A stretch of DNA of 64,000 nucleotides from NCBI RefSeq assembly GCF_001429285.1, contig NZ_LMJJ01000005.1:62001-126000 (forward strand). The letters are read 5' to 3'. The position numbers and the translations under genes were made by a program. This stretch comes from Ensifer sp. Root278 (GTDB lineage Bacteria > Pseudomonadota > Alphaproteobacteria > Rhizobiales > Rhizobiaceae). Numbering within the stretch: the first letter of the stretch is position 1; every line of letters starts with the position of its first letter. Shown here piece after piece: positions 1 to 8,572 of the stretch. The notes beneath the pieces were generated by a model that worked only from the letters and a program-made list of their open reading frames with translations, had not been told where the DNA came from and ran no database searches.

Positions 1-630
1 GACTTCGAGATCACCAAGCATGCAAAGGTGGCGCGTACGTTCCAGAACATCCGGATGTTCTCCGGCATGACCGTGCTCGAGAACCTGCTGGTCGCGCAGC
101 ACAACAAACTGATGCTGGCGTCGGGCTATACCGTGCTCGGGCTCCTTGGATTTCCTGCCTACCGGCAGGCCTCCAGGGAGGCGACTGAACTCGCCAAGCA
201 TTGGCTCGAAAAGGCATCGCTGATCGACCGGGCAGACGACCCTGCCGGGGACTTGCCCTACGGCGCGCAGCGGCGGTTGGAGATTGCTCGTGCCATGTGC
301 ACGGGACCGGAGTTGCTGTGCCTCGATGAGCCTGCGGCTGGCCTCAATCCGCGCGAATCGCATGCCCTCAATGAACTTTTGCAGGGCATCCGCAGCGACA
401 CCGGCACCTCCATCCTGCTGATCGAGCATGACATGTCCGTGGTCATGGAGATATCGGACCATGTCGTCGTGCTCGAATATGGGCAGAAGATCTCCGACGG
501 CACCCCGGATTTCGTGAAGAACGATCCAAGGGTCATCGCGGCCTATCTAGGTGTCGAGGATGAAGAGGTTGAACAGGTGATCGAACAAATCGAGGAAATC
601 GAAGGCGGGCAGGGAGGCACCAAGCAATGA
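1..630 (+). CDS. livG: Branched-chain amino acid ABC transporter ATP-binding protein LivG (5' truncated by window)
   Basis: This is one of two cytoplasmic ATPases that power the LivHM importer for branched-chain amino acids. The frame is open from base 1, so the Walker A half lies outside the window. Visible motifs are the Q-loop region ARTFQNIRMF, the signature LPYGAQRRLEIARA, Walker B LLCLDEPAAGLN and the switch histidine in LLIEHDMSVVM. The LNPRES stretch after Walker B is typical of LivG rather than LivF. The C-terminus has an acidic Glu-rich extension (EDEEVEQVIEQIEEIEGG). Its stop overlaps the livF start by 4 bases, so the two are translationally coupled. Confidence 0.95.
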   Translation, partial: DFEITKHAKVARTFQNIRMFSGMTVLENLLVAQHNKLMLASGYTVLGLLGFPAYRQASREATELAKHWLEKASLIDRADDPAGDLPYGAQRRLEIARAMCTGPELLCLDEPAAGLNPRESHALNELLQGIRSDTGTSILLIEHDMSVVMEISDHVVVLEYGQKISDGTPDFVKNDPRVIAAYLGVEDEEVEQVIEQIEEIEGGQGGTKQ

Positions 631-1352
631 CTGCGCCGCTGCTGCAAGTGAAAGCCGTCGAAACCTACTACGGCAACATTCGGGCGCTGAGCGGCGTCGA
701 TGTCGAGGTCCATCGCGGAGAAATCGTTTCGCTGATCGGTGCCAACGGCGCGGGCAAGTCGACATTGATGATGACGATCTGCGGCAGCCCGCAGGCGCGC
801 ACCGGCACGGTGATGTTCGACGGCCATGACATCACGCGCCTGCCGACCCACGAAATCGCGCGTATGAGGATTGCCCAGTCGCCGGAAGGCCGCCGCATCT
901 TCCCGCGCATGACGGTTTTCGAAAACCTGCAGATGGGGGCGAGCCTCGACAACCTGAAGCATTTCGACGAGGACGTGGAAAAGATCTTCAGGCTCTTTCC
1001 CCGGCTCAAGGAGCGTAAGGCGCAGCGCGGCGGCACGCTGTCAGGCGGCGAGCAGCAGATGCTCTCGATCGGCCGCGCGCTGATGGCACGGCCGAAGCTG
1101 TTGCTTCTCGACGAGCCGTCGCTTGGTCTCGCGCCGCTGATCGTCAAGGGCATCTTCGAAGCGATCAAGAAACTCAACAAGGAGGAAGGCCTGACCGTCT
1201 TCCTCGTCGAGCAGAACGCTTTCGGCGCGCTCAAGCTTTCGGACCGCGGCTATGTGATGGTCAACGGACGGGTGACGATGAGCGGCAGCGGCAGGGATCT
1301 GCTCGCCAATCCGGAAGTGCGCGCGGCCTATCTCGAAGGCGGCCGTCATTGA
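627..1352 (+). CDS. livF: Branched-chain amino acid ABC transporter ATP-binding protein LivF
   Basis: This is the second ATPase of the LIV-type importer, 241 residues, the usual LivF length. Walker A GANGAGKST is at residues 38-46, the signature LSGGEQQMLSIGRAL near 137-151, and Walker B LLLLDEPSLGL follows. The start ATG overlaps the livG stop (ATGA). Downstream are a small membrane protein and a LivK-like binding protein, so the window holds the distal half of a liv gene set whose permeases should lie upstream of base 1. Confidence 0.96.
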   Translation: MTAPLLQVKAVETYYGNIRALSGVDVEVHRGEIVSLIGANGAGKSTLMMTICGSPQARTGTVMFDGHDITRLPTHEIARMRIAQSPEGRRIFPRMTVFENLQMGASLDNLKHFDEDVEKIFRLFPRLKERKAQRGGTLSGGEQQMLSIGRALMARPKLLLLDEPSLGLAPLIVKGIFEAIKKLNKEEGLTVFLVEQNAFGALKLSDRGYVMVNGRVTMSGSGRDLLANPEVRAAYLEGGRH

Positions 1353-1376
1353 TCGGCCGCATCTGGAGCAAGTGAC

Positions 1377-1721
1377 ATGCAGGGAATTCTCTACGAAGAA
1401 GCGTCGATCTGGCAGTTTCTTTTCATAAGCTGCGTGCTTGGCGGCTGGACCGCCTGGCGCACGGGCAAGAGCGTGGCCGAAAGTTGGCATAACGTTCCGC
1501 GGCTGCTGCTCTACGTGGCGTTGCTCGGGCTGGCGATCCGTTTCATCCATCACGCCCTCTTCGGCGGCACGATGTTCAGCCTGCAATACTATATCGTGGA
1601 CACGATCGTGCTTTTGTTGTTTGCTACCGTAGCTTTCCGGTACTACCGGACCAAGCAAATGACCAAAATCTACTACTGGCTCTACGAGAAGGCTTCACCC
1701 TTCTCCTGGAAAACCAAATAA
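1377..1721 (+). CDS. Small integral membrane protein of the liv operon (DUF6867-like)
   Basis: A 114-residue hydrophobic protein with about three membrane segments (roughly residues 10-25, 38-58 and 68-88) and a basic C-terminal tail. It starts 24 bases after livF in the same direction, so it is probably part of the operon. A protein of this size following livF is common in rhizobia and carries a domain-of-unknown-function name, DUF6867 from memory. Its role is unknown; a link to the LIV importer is inferred only from position. Confidence 0.8.
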   Translation: MQGILYEEASIWQFLFISCVLGGWTAWRTGKSVAESWHNVPRLLLYVALLGLAIRFIHHALFGGTMFSLQYYIVDTIVLLLFATVAFRYYRTKQMTKIYYWLYEKASPFSWKTK

Positions 1722-1837
1722 AGGGAACAGCGCGTGCCGGTCCGCCGCGGCCGGTGCGAAGGAAACACCGGCGCAACTATGGTGGGCATTGCGCAGGTTG
1801 ATAACGAGACCCGCTCGAATATTTGGGAGTAACAAGA

Positions 1838-2956
1838 ATGAAAAAATCTCTTCTGTCGGCCGTTGCGCTGACGGCAATGGTCGCCTTCAGCGGCACGGCC
1901 TGGGCTGATATTCTCGTTGGTGTCGCCGGCCCGCTGACTGGCCCGAACGCCGCCTTCGGTGCGCAGCTCCAGAAAGGTGCCGAACAGGCCGCTGCCGACA
2001 TCAACGCCGCTGGCGGTATCAACGGGGAACAAATCAAGCTTGTGCTCGGCGACGACGTTTCGGACCCGAAGCAGGGCATCTCGGTCGCCAACAAGTTCGT
2101 CGCTGACGGTGTGAAGTTCGTCGTTGGTCACTTCAACTCCGGTGTGTCGATCCCGGCATCGGAAGTCTATGCCGAAAACGGCATCCTGGAGATCACGCCG
2201 TCTGCTACCAACCCGCAGTTCACCGAGCGCGGTATGTGGAACACGTTCCGCACCTGCGGCCGTGACGACCAGCAGGGCGCAGTTGCCGGCGCCTTCCTCG
2301 CCGCCAACCATAAAGACGCGAAGATCGCCGTCATTCATGACAAGACCCCCTATGGTCAGGGTCTTGCTGATGAAACCAAGAAGGCGATGAACGAAGCCGG
2401 CCTCACCGAAGCCCTCTATGAAGGTGTCAACATCGGCGACAAGGACTTCTCCGCACTGATCGCCAAGATGAAGGAAGCCGGCGTTTCGGTCGTCTACTGG
2501 GGCGGTCTGCACACCGAGGCCGGCCTGATCATGCGCCAGATGAAGGACCAGGGCCTGAAGGCAACGATGATGTCGGGTGACGGTATCGTTTCGAACGAAC
2601 TGGCCTCGATCGCCGGCGACGCCGTCGACGGCACGCTGATGACCTTCGCGCCGGATCCGCGCAAGAACCCCGCTTCCAAGGAACTCGTCGAGAAGTTCCG
2701 TGCTGCCGGCTTCGAGCCGGAAGCCTATACGCTCTATTCCTACGCAGCTCTCCAGGTCATCGCAGAAGCTGCGAAGGCTGGCGGCACGACCGATGCGCAG
2801 GCGGTTGCCGAAGCGATCAAGGCCAAGGGTCCGTTCAAGACCGCGATCGGCGAACTCGGCTATGACGAAAAGGGCGACATCACCCGCCCGGACTACGTCA
2901 TGTACACCTGGAAGAAGGGCGACGACGGCAAGTACACCTACTTCCAGAACGAGTAG
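1838..2956 (+). CDS. Branched-chain amino acid ABC transporter periplasmic substrate-binding protein (LivK-like)
   Basis: A periplasmic Leu/Ile/Val-type binding protein of 372 residues. An ATG at 1838 preceded by GGGAGT begins a clean signal peptide ([17 protein letters not shown], cleavage after GTAWA). The earlier in-frame TTG at 1823 lacks a ribosome site. The mature protein begins [20 protein letters not shown], the standard periplasmic-binding type I opening. The gene follows the liv ATPases after a 116-base gap and ends in a strong terminator, consistent with the last gene of the cluster. The ligand cannot be read from sequence; branched-chain or other neutral amino acids are likely. 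Confidence 0.93.
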   Translation: MKKSLLSAVALTAMVAFSGTAWADILVGVAGPLTGPNAAFGAQLQKGAEQAAADINAAGGINGEQIKLVLGDDVSDPKQGISVANKFVADGVKFVVGHFNSGVSIPASEVYAENGILEITPSATNPQFTERGMWNTFRTCGRDDQQGAVAGAFLAANHKDAKIAVIHDKTPYGQGLADETKKAMNEAGLTEALYEGVNIGDKDFSALIAKMKEAGVSVVYWGGLHTEAGLIMRQMKDQGLKATMMSGDGIVSNELASIAGDAVDGTLMTFAPDPRKNPASKELVEKFRAAGFEPEAYTLYSYAALQVIAEAAKAGGTTDAQAVAEAIKAKGPFKTAIGELGYDEKGDITRPDYVMYTWKKGDDGKYTYFQNE

Positions 2957-2990
2957 TTCTGATTTCGGACCTCGCGTCCGATCTGTTAGG

Positions 2991-3021
2991 CCCGGCGAGC
3001 GATCGCCGGGCTTTTCTTTTT
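2991..3021 (+). terminator. Rho-independent terminator after the liv binding protein
   Basis: An 8-bp GC stem (CCCGGCGA at 2991-2998 with TCGCCGGG at 3003-3010, loop GCGA) is followed by CTTTTCTTTTT. It lies 34 bases after the stop codon. Confidence 0.9.
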
Positions 3022-3094
3022 GGCGATGCCGAGAGTATCCCGCTTTCAAGTGGAGCCGCTGGAGGCGGAAAGATGCTCTACAATCGAAGTGCTA

Positions 3095-3240
3095 CTGCAT
3101 GTTTCCTTTAATCGTATCCGATTAAAGGACAAAAACATGCAGCAATTCAAAGTGCTGCAGCGACCTTTGCGCGTCTGATAAGACGCGCGGCGCTGTGGAG
3201 CGTCCTTTGTGCGTTCGTCTGAACGCTCGGCGCTCTAGAA
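3095..3240 (+). repeat. RIME-like palindromic mosaic repeat, family A copy 1
   Basis: A long imperfect palindrome has arms at 3095-3114 (starting CTGCATGTTTCC) and 3119-3142 (ending AACATGCAG). It is followed by the unit AATTCAAAGTGCTGCAGCG and two more hairpins: GCGCGTCT-GATA-AGACGCGC (3169-3188) and GCGTTC-GTCT-GAACGC. The same module order recurs at 27141-27248, 45184-45284 and 47964-48046. It fits the Rhizobium intergenic mosaic element type. It fills most of the 349-base gap between livK and the MarR gene, and no gene was seen there. Confidence 0.85.
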
Positions 3241-3305
3241 ACAAAGGCCAAGCATCCCTTCTGCGTTCATCTAGACTAGCGATGGGGCTTTGGCGCAGCG
3301 ATTGG

Positions 3306-3758
3306 CTACTTCAGCAAGGTGTCTCGCAGTGACGAGACTTCGGCGCGCAACCGCTCGAGATCATCGGCGCCGAGTTTGGTTGCCTCAGTGAGGCCGCGCG
3401 GCACATCGACCGCCTTCCGGCGCAGTGCCTTGCCCATATCGGTCAATTGCACTCGGACCTGCCGCTCGTCTGTCTTATCCCGCACGCGGGCGATGTAGCC
3501 GGCGGCTTCGAGGCGCTTCAGCATCGGGGTGAGTGTGCTCGATTCCAGGAAGAGCCGTTCGCCGAGGCTGCCGACGGTCTGGTCGTCCTTTTCCCACAGC
3601 AGCACCATCACGAGATATTGCGGGTAGGTGAGGTCGAGTTCCTCCAGCAGAGGCTTGTAGATGCGCGTTAAGGCGTGGTTTGCGGAATAGACCGCAAAGC
3701 AGAGGAAACTATCGAGCGTCAGCATCGCATCGTCATCTTTGAGTTCGGTGCCAGTCAT
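3306..3758 (-). CDS. MarR-family regulator, OhrR-like (organic hydroperoxide sensing)
   Basis: A 150-residue winged-helix repressor. The N-terminus carries the OhrR pattern [12 protein letters not shown] with the candidate peroxide-sensing cysteine at Cys20, plus Tyr24 and Tyr42, which in OhrR contact the oxidised cysteine. The wing region reads [15 protein letters not shown]. The start at 3758 has AGGAGAG a few bases upstream. It is divergent from an exported alpha/beta hydrolase, and the space between holds repeated operator-like motifs, so it probably represses itself and the hydrolase until oxidised. OhrR normally pairs with ohr; the partner here is a hydrolase instead. Confidence 0.88.
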   Translation of the reverse strand: MTGTELKDDDAMLTLDSFLCFAVYSANHALTRIYKPLLEELDLTYPQYLVMVLLWEKDDQTVGSLGERLFLESSTLTPMLKRLEAAGYIARVRDKTDERQVRVQLTDMGKALRRKAVDVPRGLTEATKLGADDLERLRAEVSSLRDTLLK

Positions 3759-3793
3759 CGTTCTCTCCTGTCATTTCCTCAAAATAAATCGTT

Positions 3794-3902
3794 CGCGATA
3801 TAATCGCAAGGCATTGACAGGTGTGCGACCGCATTATAAAGCTTTGTGCACGATCTAATCGATGGCGATTTAAGTTCGAATATATCGCGCACGATCTAAT
3901 CG
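3794..3902. promoter_or_regulatory. Divergent operator region with repeated GCACGATCTAATCG boxes
   Basis: The 14-mer GCACGATCTAATCG occurs twice as an exact direct repeat at 3848-3861 and 3889-3902, 41 bp apart, and a degenerate copy GATATAATCG lies at 3797-3806. A TTGACA (3814-3819) with TATAAA (3835-3840) at a short 15-base spacing may be the hydrolase promoter. These are probable binding sites for the OhrR-like regulator encoded next to them. Confidence 0.65.
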
Positions 3903-3954
3903 TTAATTATTTATCGGCAACGCGGCATGACCGCAGGGAAGAAGGAGCGTCTCC

Positions 3955-4971
3955 ATGAGCAAGGCAGTCAGCAGGACCGAAACCAGCAGCATCTCCCGCC
4001 GTGATGTCCTCTCGGCCGCTTTCGGCGCTGCGGCGACCGCTGCAGCCGTATCGGCCGTCAACAGCCCGGCCAAGGCCGCCGACGTGTCAGCGGCAAGTAA
4101 CAACCAGTCGAGCGCCGGTTCGCAAGGTGGGGGGATTTCGGGCAGCCGCATCATCACCCGCGATGGCGTCGAGATCTATTACAAGGACTGGGGCCCGAAG
4201 GATGGTCCGGTCGTCGTGCTCAGCCACGGCTGGCCGCTGTCGTCGGACAGCTGGGAAGCGCAGGCCTTCCACCTCGCCAACAATGGCCTCCGCGTCATCA
4301 CCCATGACCGCCGTGGCCATGGCCGCTCGTCGCAGCCCTGGGACGGCAACGACATGGATCACTATGCCGACGACCTTGCCGATCTGATCAACGCGCTGGA
4401 TCTGAAGGACATCTTCCTTGCCGGCTTTTCCACCGGCGGCGGCGAGATCAGCCGTTACATCGGCCGCCACGGCACGGGCCGCGTCGCCAAGGCCGGTTTG
4501 ATCTCGGCGGTACCGCCGCTGATGGTCAAGACCGACAACAATCCCGGCGGCCTGCCGAAGGAAGTGTTCGACGGCCTGCAGGCGGCAAGCCTCAAGGATC
4601 GTTCGAAGCTCTACCGCGATATCGCCTCGGGCCCGTTCTTCGGCTTCAACCGCCCGGGCGCGGTTGCCTCTGTAGGCATGATCGACAGTTTCTGGCTGCA
4701 GGGCATGATGGGCGGTCACAAGAACACCTATGACTCGATCGTCGCCTTCTCGCAGACCGACTTTACCGAAGATCTGAAAAAGTTCGACGTGCCGACGCTG
4801 ATCATCCATGGCGACGACGACCAGATCGTGCCGATCGATGCGGCCGCACGGGCCTCGAAGACGCTTGTCCCGCATGCCGAGCTCAAGGTTTATGCCGGTG
4901 CGCCGCATGGTATCACCGACACGCACAAGGATCAGCTCAACGCCGACCTGCTCGCCTTCGCCAAGGCTTGA
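3955..4971 (+). CDS. Exported alpha/beta hydrolase, non-heme chloroperoxidase-like, with Tat signal
   Basis: A 338-residue alpha/beta hydrolase of the cofactor-free haloperoxidase/arylesterase type. The catalytic triad is visible: Ser159 in GFSTGG, Asp289 in HGDDDQIVP, His318 in GAPHGI. The oxyanion motif is [10 protein letters not shown] and the family motif [10 protein letters not shown]. The first ~43 residues form a twin-arginine signal ([17 protein letters not shown], cleavage near AKA), so it is exported folded. An ATG with AAGGAG upstream fixes the start. It lies divergent from an OhrR-like gene, suggesting induction by organic peroxides. Its substrate is unknown; perhydrolase or ester-hydrolase activity is likely. 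Confidence 0.9.
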   Translation: MSKAVSRTETSSISRRDVLSAAFGAAATAAAVSAVNSPAKAADVSAASNNQSSAGSQGGGISGSRIITRDGVEIYYKDWGPKDGPVVVLSHGWPLSSDSWEAQAFHLANNGLRVITHDRRGHGRSSQPWDGNDMDHYADDLADLINALDLKDIFLAGFSTGGGEISRYIGRHGTGRVAKAGLISAVPPLMVKTDNNPGGLPKEVFDGLQAASLKDRSKLYRDIASGPFFGFNRPGAVASVGMIDSFWLQGMMGGHKNTYDSIVAFSQTDFTEDLKKFDVPTLIIHGDDDQIVPIDAAARASKTLVPHAELKVYAGAPHGITDTHKDQLNADLLAFAKA

Positions 4972-4988
4972 TGCGTTTGAAGTCACGG

Positions 4989-5025
4989 GAAGAGGCGCCT
5001 GCAACGGCGCCTCTTCTTCGCTTTT
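4989..5025 (+). terminator. Rho-independent terminator after the hydrolase
   Basis: An 11-bp perfect stem GAAGAGGCGCC (4989-4999) / GGCGCCTCTTC (5006-5016) with a 6-base loop is followed by TTCGCTTTT. Confidence 0.85.
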
Positions 5026-5112
5026 CGTGATAGGTGTTTCGCGTGTCGAGATGGCTGTCGCGTCGCGCCGTTTCGTGCACTATCTCTCGACGATTCTGTT
5101 CCGGAGGCAGGC

Positions 5113-6087
5113 ATGAGCTCGAAACCCCGCATTCTCGTCACCCGTCGCTGGCCGGGGGCGGTGGAACAGGTGCTTGCCGAGCGGTTCGACGTCACCTTGA
5201 ACGAAGGGGACGTGCCGATGACGGCCGAAGGGCTTGCCGATGCGCTCCGGACCTATGACGCCGTTCTCCCAACCGTTTCCGATCGGCTTCCGGCCGAACT
5301 CTTCGCCGGCGGCGGCCTCCGGGCGAAGATCCTTGGAAATTATGGCGTCGGCTACAACCACATCGACGTCGCGGCCGCCAAGGCCGCCAAGATCGTCGTG
5401 ACCAACACGCCGGGTGTTCTGACCGATTGCACCGCCGACATTGCCATGACGCTGCTGCTTGCTGTCGCGCGCCGGGCGGGTGAGGGCGAACGCCAGGTAC
5501 GCGCCGGCGAATGGACCGGATGGCGCCCGACCCACATGATCGGCGGCAAGGTCACCGGCAAGACGCTCGGGATCATCGGCTTTGGCCGCATCGGCAAGGC
5601 GATGGCCAAACGCTGCCACTTCGGCTTCGACATGGATGTCGTCTTCTACAACCGTTCGCGCATCGACCCGGCGGAAGCGAGCCGCTACGGCGCCCGTCAA
5701 TTGGACACCGTCGAGGATGTACTGAAAGCTTCGGACTTCGTCTCGCTGCACTGCCCCGGTGGTGGCGAAAATCGGCATCTGATCAATGCGGAACGCTTGG
5801 CGCTGATGAAACCGGGCGCCTACCTCGTCAATACGGCGCGCGGCGATGTCATCGATGAAGCGGCCCTGGTTGCCGCTCTCGAAAACGGCGTCATTCGCGG
5901 TGCCGGCCTCGATGTCTTCGAGGCGGAGCCGAATGTGCCGGAGCGTCTGCGCAGGCTCGAAAATGTCGTGCTGCTCCCGCATCTCGGCAGTGCCACTGAG
6001 GAAACGCGGGTTGCCATGGGTATGAAGGTGGTCGTCAACGTCACCGCTTTCTTCGAGGGCCGCGAGCCACCGGATCGCGTGGCGTAA
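5113..6087 (+). CDS. D-isomer-specific 2-hydroxyacid dehydrogenase (glyoxylate/hydroxypyruvate reductase type)
   Basis: A 324-residue cytoplasmic NAD(P)H-dependent reductase of 2-keto acids. The Rossmann motif G156-F-G158-R-I-G161 and the catalytic set Arg243 (TARGDVID), Glu272 (FEAEP) and His290 (LLPHLGSA) are all present. The NYGVGYNHID stretch near residue 76 is typical of the glyoxylate reductase (GyaR) branch. GGAGGCAGGC precedes the ATG. It is a single gene between a terminator and ureD, in the same direction as both. The exact substrate (glyoxylate, hydroxypyruvate or another 2-keto acid) is not decided by sequence alone. Confidence 0.92.
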   Translation: MSSKPRILVTRRWPGAVEQVLAERFDVTLNEGDVPMTAEGLADALRTYDAVLPTVSDRLPAELFAGGGLRAKILGNYGVGYNHIDVAAAKAAKIVVTNTPGVLTDCTADIAMTLLLAVARRAGEGERQVRAGEWTGWRPTHMIGGKVTGKTLGIIGFGRIGKAMAKRCHFGFDMDVVFYNRSRIDPAEASRYGARQLDTVEDVLKASDFVSLHCPGGGENRHLINAERLALMKPGAYLVNTARGDVIDEAALVAALENGVIRGAGLDVFEAEPNVPERLRRLENVVLLPHLGSATEETRVAMGMKVVVNVTAFFEGREPPDRVA

Positions 6088-6263
6088 GCGGCTGCCTGTT
6101 TTCTGCGCAGCGCCTGCATGGAAATGCAGCATCCTGGCGATTTTCTTTGCAAAACAATAACTTGACTTGTCGTTCCGCGATGCGGACGATAGCGCGAAGG
6201 CAAGGCGACCGACCCAATGGGTGCAGCGCCAGGAATTAAAGGACACCGCTCGGCGGTCGAAAC

Positions 6264-7097
6264 ATGAACAAGGCAGCAAGCATCGCCCCGCAACGGGCCT
6301 GGGGGAAGGGGCGGCTGGTCGCCAAGGCGGCGCTCGGCCAAAGCCGCATTGCCGAGCTCTATCAGGAAGGCTGCGCCAAGATCCGGCTGCCGAAGACCTT
6401 CGACGCCTCCATGGAAGCGGTGCTGATCAATTCCTCCGGCGGCCTCACCGGCGGCGACCGCATGGTCTGGGAGGTTGCGGCAAGGGCCGGAACCGATGTG
6501 GCGGTGACGACGCAGGCCTGCGAGAAGATCTATAAGGCGAGCGCCGATACGGTCGAGGTGGCCACGCGTATCGAGGTTGCCGCCGGCGCGCGCGTCGACT
6601 GGCTGCCACAGGAGACGATCCTCTTCGACCGCGCCTCCCTGTCGCGTTCGCTGGAGGTGGAGCTTGCCGCGGACGCGACTTTCCTGGCGGTGGAGGCCGT
6701 TCTGCTCGGCCGCAAGGCGAGGGGCGAGGTGGTGCAAACCGGGCTCTTCCGCGATCGCTGGCGCATCCGCGCCGACGGCAAGCTGCTGCATGCGGACAAT
6801 CTGGCACTTGCCGGAGAGATCGCCAGTCTCGGCCAGCGCCGGGCGGTGCTCGATGGCGCAGCCGCCTTTGCCACGCTCCTCTATGTCGGCCCCGATTGCG
6901 AGCCCTTGTTGCCGCGTCTTCGATCGCTCATTGACGGCGAGGCTGGCGTCGGCATCAGCCATTTTCAGGTCGATGGCCGTGACAAGCTGGTCGCCCGTTT
7001 CGTGGCGCCGGATGGGTTCGCGCTCAGAAAAATCCTCATCCCCGTTATTTCGCACTTGCGCAAGCAGAAGACTGTGCCGAAAGTCTGGGTTCTCTAG
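6264..7097 (+). CDS. ureD: Urease accessory protein UreD
   Basis: UreD (277 residues) is the scaffold that binds apo-urease and recruits UreF and UreG for nickel insertion. The sequence has the family stretch [18 protein letters not shown] near residues 53-70 and [11 protein letters not shown] near 90. It is the first gene of the urease cluster, in the usual rhizobial order. The 176-base region upstream contains TTGACT (6162-6167), which could be a -35 element, but no convincing -10. A hairpin and a repeat separate it from ureA, so ureA may depend partly on another promoter. Confidence 0.95.
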   Translation: MNKAASIAPQRAWGKGRLVAKAALGQSRIAELYQEGCAKIRLPKTFDASMEAVLINSSGGLTGGDRMVWEVAARAGTDVAVTTQACEKIYKASADTVEVATRIEVAAGARVDWLPQETILFDRASLSRSLEVELAADATFLAVEAVLLGRKARGEVVQTGLFRDRWRIRADGKLLHADNLALAGEIASLGQRRAVLDGAAAFATLLYVGPDCEPLLPRLRSLIDGEAGVGISHFQVDGRDKLVARFVAPDGFALRKILIPVISHLRKQKTVPKVWVL

Positions 7098-7099
7098 GT

Positions 7100-7131
7100 C
7101 ATTTCACATTTTTATTGAAACAGTGAAATGA
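7100..7131. other. Inverted repeat between ureD and ureA
   Basis: CATTTCAC and GTGAAATG form a perfect 8-bp inverted repeat around an AT-rich centre, three bases after the ureD stop. It could be an attenuator, an mRNA-stability hairpin or an operator. There is no T-tract, so simple termination is unlikely. Confidence 0.6.
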
Positions 7132-7152
7132 TCTAACACGTTGAAACTTTGT

Positions 7153-7197
7153 AATTCCTGGCGGAAAATCGCTTCGCAGATTTCCTGGGAATTGCTT
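7153..7197. repeat. Palindromic mosaic repeat, family C copy 1
   Basis: The palindrome runs from AATTCCTGGCGGAAAATCG to TTTCCTGGGAATTGC. Related copies are at 21639-21684 and 59296-59339, all keeping the order AATTCC, GGCGGAAAA or GGACGGAAAA, then CTGG-AATTGC. It lies within the urease operon 23 bases before ureA. Confidence 0.75.
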
Positions 7198-7219
7198 CAC
7201 GAACAACCGGTGGCGACGC

Positions 7220-7522
7220 ATGAATCTTACTCCGCGCGAAAAGGACAAATTGCTGATTTCCATGGCGGCCATGGTCGCGCGCCGGCGCCTGGAGCGCGGC
7301 GTGAAACTCAACCATCCCGAGGCGATCGCGCTGATCACCGATTTCGTCGTCGAAGGCGCTCGCGACGGGCGCTCGGTCGCCGAGCTGATGGAGGCGGGCG
7401 CCCAGGTGCTGACGCGCGATCAGGTGATGGAGGGCATCCCCGAGATGATCCACGACATCCAGGTCGAAGCGACATTCCCCGACGGTACCAAGCTCGTCAC
7501 CGTTCACGAACCGATCCGCTAA
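7220..7522 (+). CDS. ureA: Urease gamma subunit UreA
   Basis: The smallest urease structural subunit (100 residues, standard length). It is recognised from [20 protein letters not shown] at the start, [14 protein letters not shown] near residues 27-40, and the C-terminal [20 protein letters not shown]. It assembles with UreB and UreC into the cytoplasmic (alpha-beta-gamma) trimer that hydrolyses urea to ammonia and carbamate. It is separated from ureB by the DUF1272 gene. Confidence 0.97.
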   Translation: MNLTPREKDKLLISMAAMVARRRLERGVKLNHPEAIALITDFVVEGARDGRSVAELMEAGAQVLTRDQVMEGIPEMIHDIQVEATFPDGTKLVTVHEPIR

Positions 7523-7582
7523 ACGAAGGAAACGCGGCCCTTTCCGGCCGTATCCCTCCAACCCTGATCTCAGGAGGCAAGC

Positions 7583-7837
7583 ATGCTGGCTTTGCGCCCC
7601 AATTGCGAGTGCTGCGACAAGGATCTGCCGCCGGATAGCCGCGAGGCGATGATCTGTACTTTCGAATGCACCTTCTGCGTCGATTGTGTCGACGGAAAGC
7701 TCGGTGGCACCTGCCCGAATTGCGGCGGCGAATTCACCAGCCGGCCGGTGCGCCCGGCGGCCCTGCTTGAAAAATATCCGGCCTCCACCGAGCGGGTGCT
7801 GAAACCGCAGGGCTGCGCTGGTTCGAAGGCGGCTTGA
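7583..7837 (+). CDS. DUF1272 protein, small cysteine-rich zinc-ribbon-like
   Basis: An 84-residue protein packed with cysteines: [24 protein letters not shown] and TCPNCGGEF, matching the DUF1272 pattern. The paired CxxC motifs suggest a structural zinc (or other metal) site. GGAGG lies 5-6 bases before the ATG. It sits between ureA and ureB in the same direction with short gaps, so it is co-transcribed. Function is unknown; metal binding in a nickel-enzyme operon is a guess from position. Confidence 0.88.
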   Translation: MLALRPNCECCDKDLPPDSREAMICTFECTFCVDCVDGKLGGTCPNCGGEFTSRPVRPAALLEKYPASTERVLKPQGCAGSKAA

Positions 7838-7847
7838 GGAGAGAACC

Positions 7848-8153
7848 ATGATCCCAGGAGAAATCATCGCGGCTGCCGGAGAGATCGAGCTCAATGCCGG
7901 CCTCGACACGACAACCATCGAGGTTGCCAATACCGGTGACCGCCCGATCCAGGTCGGCAGCCACTACCATTTCGCCGAAACCAATGCCGGGCTGAAGTTT
8001 GACCGGAAGGCCGCCTACGGCCAACGGCTCGACATTCCGGCTGGCACCGCCGTGCGGTTCGAACCGGGGCAGACGCGTCAGGTGACGCTGATCCCTCTTT
8101 CCGGCAAGCGCGAAGTCTATGGCTTCCGCCAGCAGGTGATGGGCAAGCTATGA
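7848..8153 (+). CDS. ureB: Urease beta subunit UreB
   Basis: Urease beta subunit, 101 residues, standard length. It begins [18 protein letters not shown] and carries [15 protein letters not shown] near residues 37-51 and [15 protein letters not shown] later, all family hallmarks. It starts 10 bases after the DUF1272 gene, and its stop overlaps the LprI-like start by 4 bases. Confidence 0.97.
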   Translation: MIPGEIIAAAGEIELNAGLDTTTIEVANTGDRPIQVGSHYHFAETNAGLKFDRKAAYGQRLDIPAGTAVRFEPGQTRQVTLIPLSGKREVYGFRQQVMGKL

Positions 8154-8569
8154 ACCGCCTCGCTGTACTTGCCATCGCTCTGGTCTTGCCGTTTGCGCCG
8201 GCTCTGGCGCAGGAGGACAAGGTCGACTGCCAGAATGCGGTGACGCAGATGGACATGAACATCTGCGCCAACAAGGACTACGAGGCGGCCGACACGGAAC
8301 TGAACAAGGTCTACAAGCTGGCACTGGCAGCGACAAAGCAGCAGGACAAGGAACTCGCCGAGATCGATGCGAACTACGTTGGCGCGGAAGAGGCCCTGAA
8401 GAAGGCGCAGCGCGCCTGGATCGGTTACCGTGACGGCCAATGCGAGCTTTCGGGCTTCGAGGCCCGCGGGGGCTCGATGGAGCCGATGCTCGTCTCCGGT
8501 TGCCTCACCGAATTAACCAGGGCCCGGACGAAGGAACTCCAGGCCATTGTCGAGCCTGACGGAAACTAG
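8150..8569 (+). CDS. Periplasmic LprI/DUF1311-family protein
   Basis: A 139-residue exported protein. Residues 1-20 form a signal peptide with cleavage after ALA ([20 protein letters not shown]). The mature part has the DUF1311 pattern [28 protein letters not shown], a helical stretch and [12 protein letters not shown] near residue 88, with a second cysteine pair toward the end. Family members include inhibitors of lysozyme in mycobacteria, but that activity cannot be assumed. It overlaps ureB by 4 bases and is therefore co-translated within the urease operon. Confidence 0.88.
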   Translation: MNRLAVLAIALVLPFAPALAQEDKVDCQNAVTQMDMNICANKDYEAADTELNKVYKLALAATKQQDKELAEIDANYVGAEEALKKAQRAWIGYRDGQCELSGFEARGGSMEPMLVSGCLTELTRARTKELQAIVEPDGN

Positions 8570-8572
8570 ACC

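Noticed and set aside
1682-3049. Open frame of 455 codons on the minus strand opposite the LivK-like gene
   Set aside because: The binding-protein gene has a signal peptide, ribosome site and terminator on the + strand; the antisense product has none of these.
6142-6159. Possible sigma-54 promoter upstream of ureD (TGGCGATTTTCTTTGC)
   Set aside because: The distance between the GG and GC pairs is 11, not the required 10, and no NtrC-type sites were noticed.
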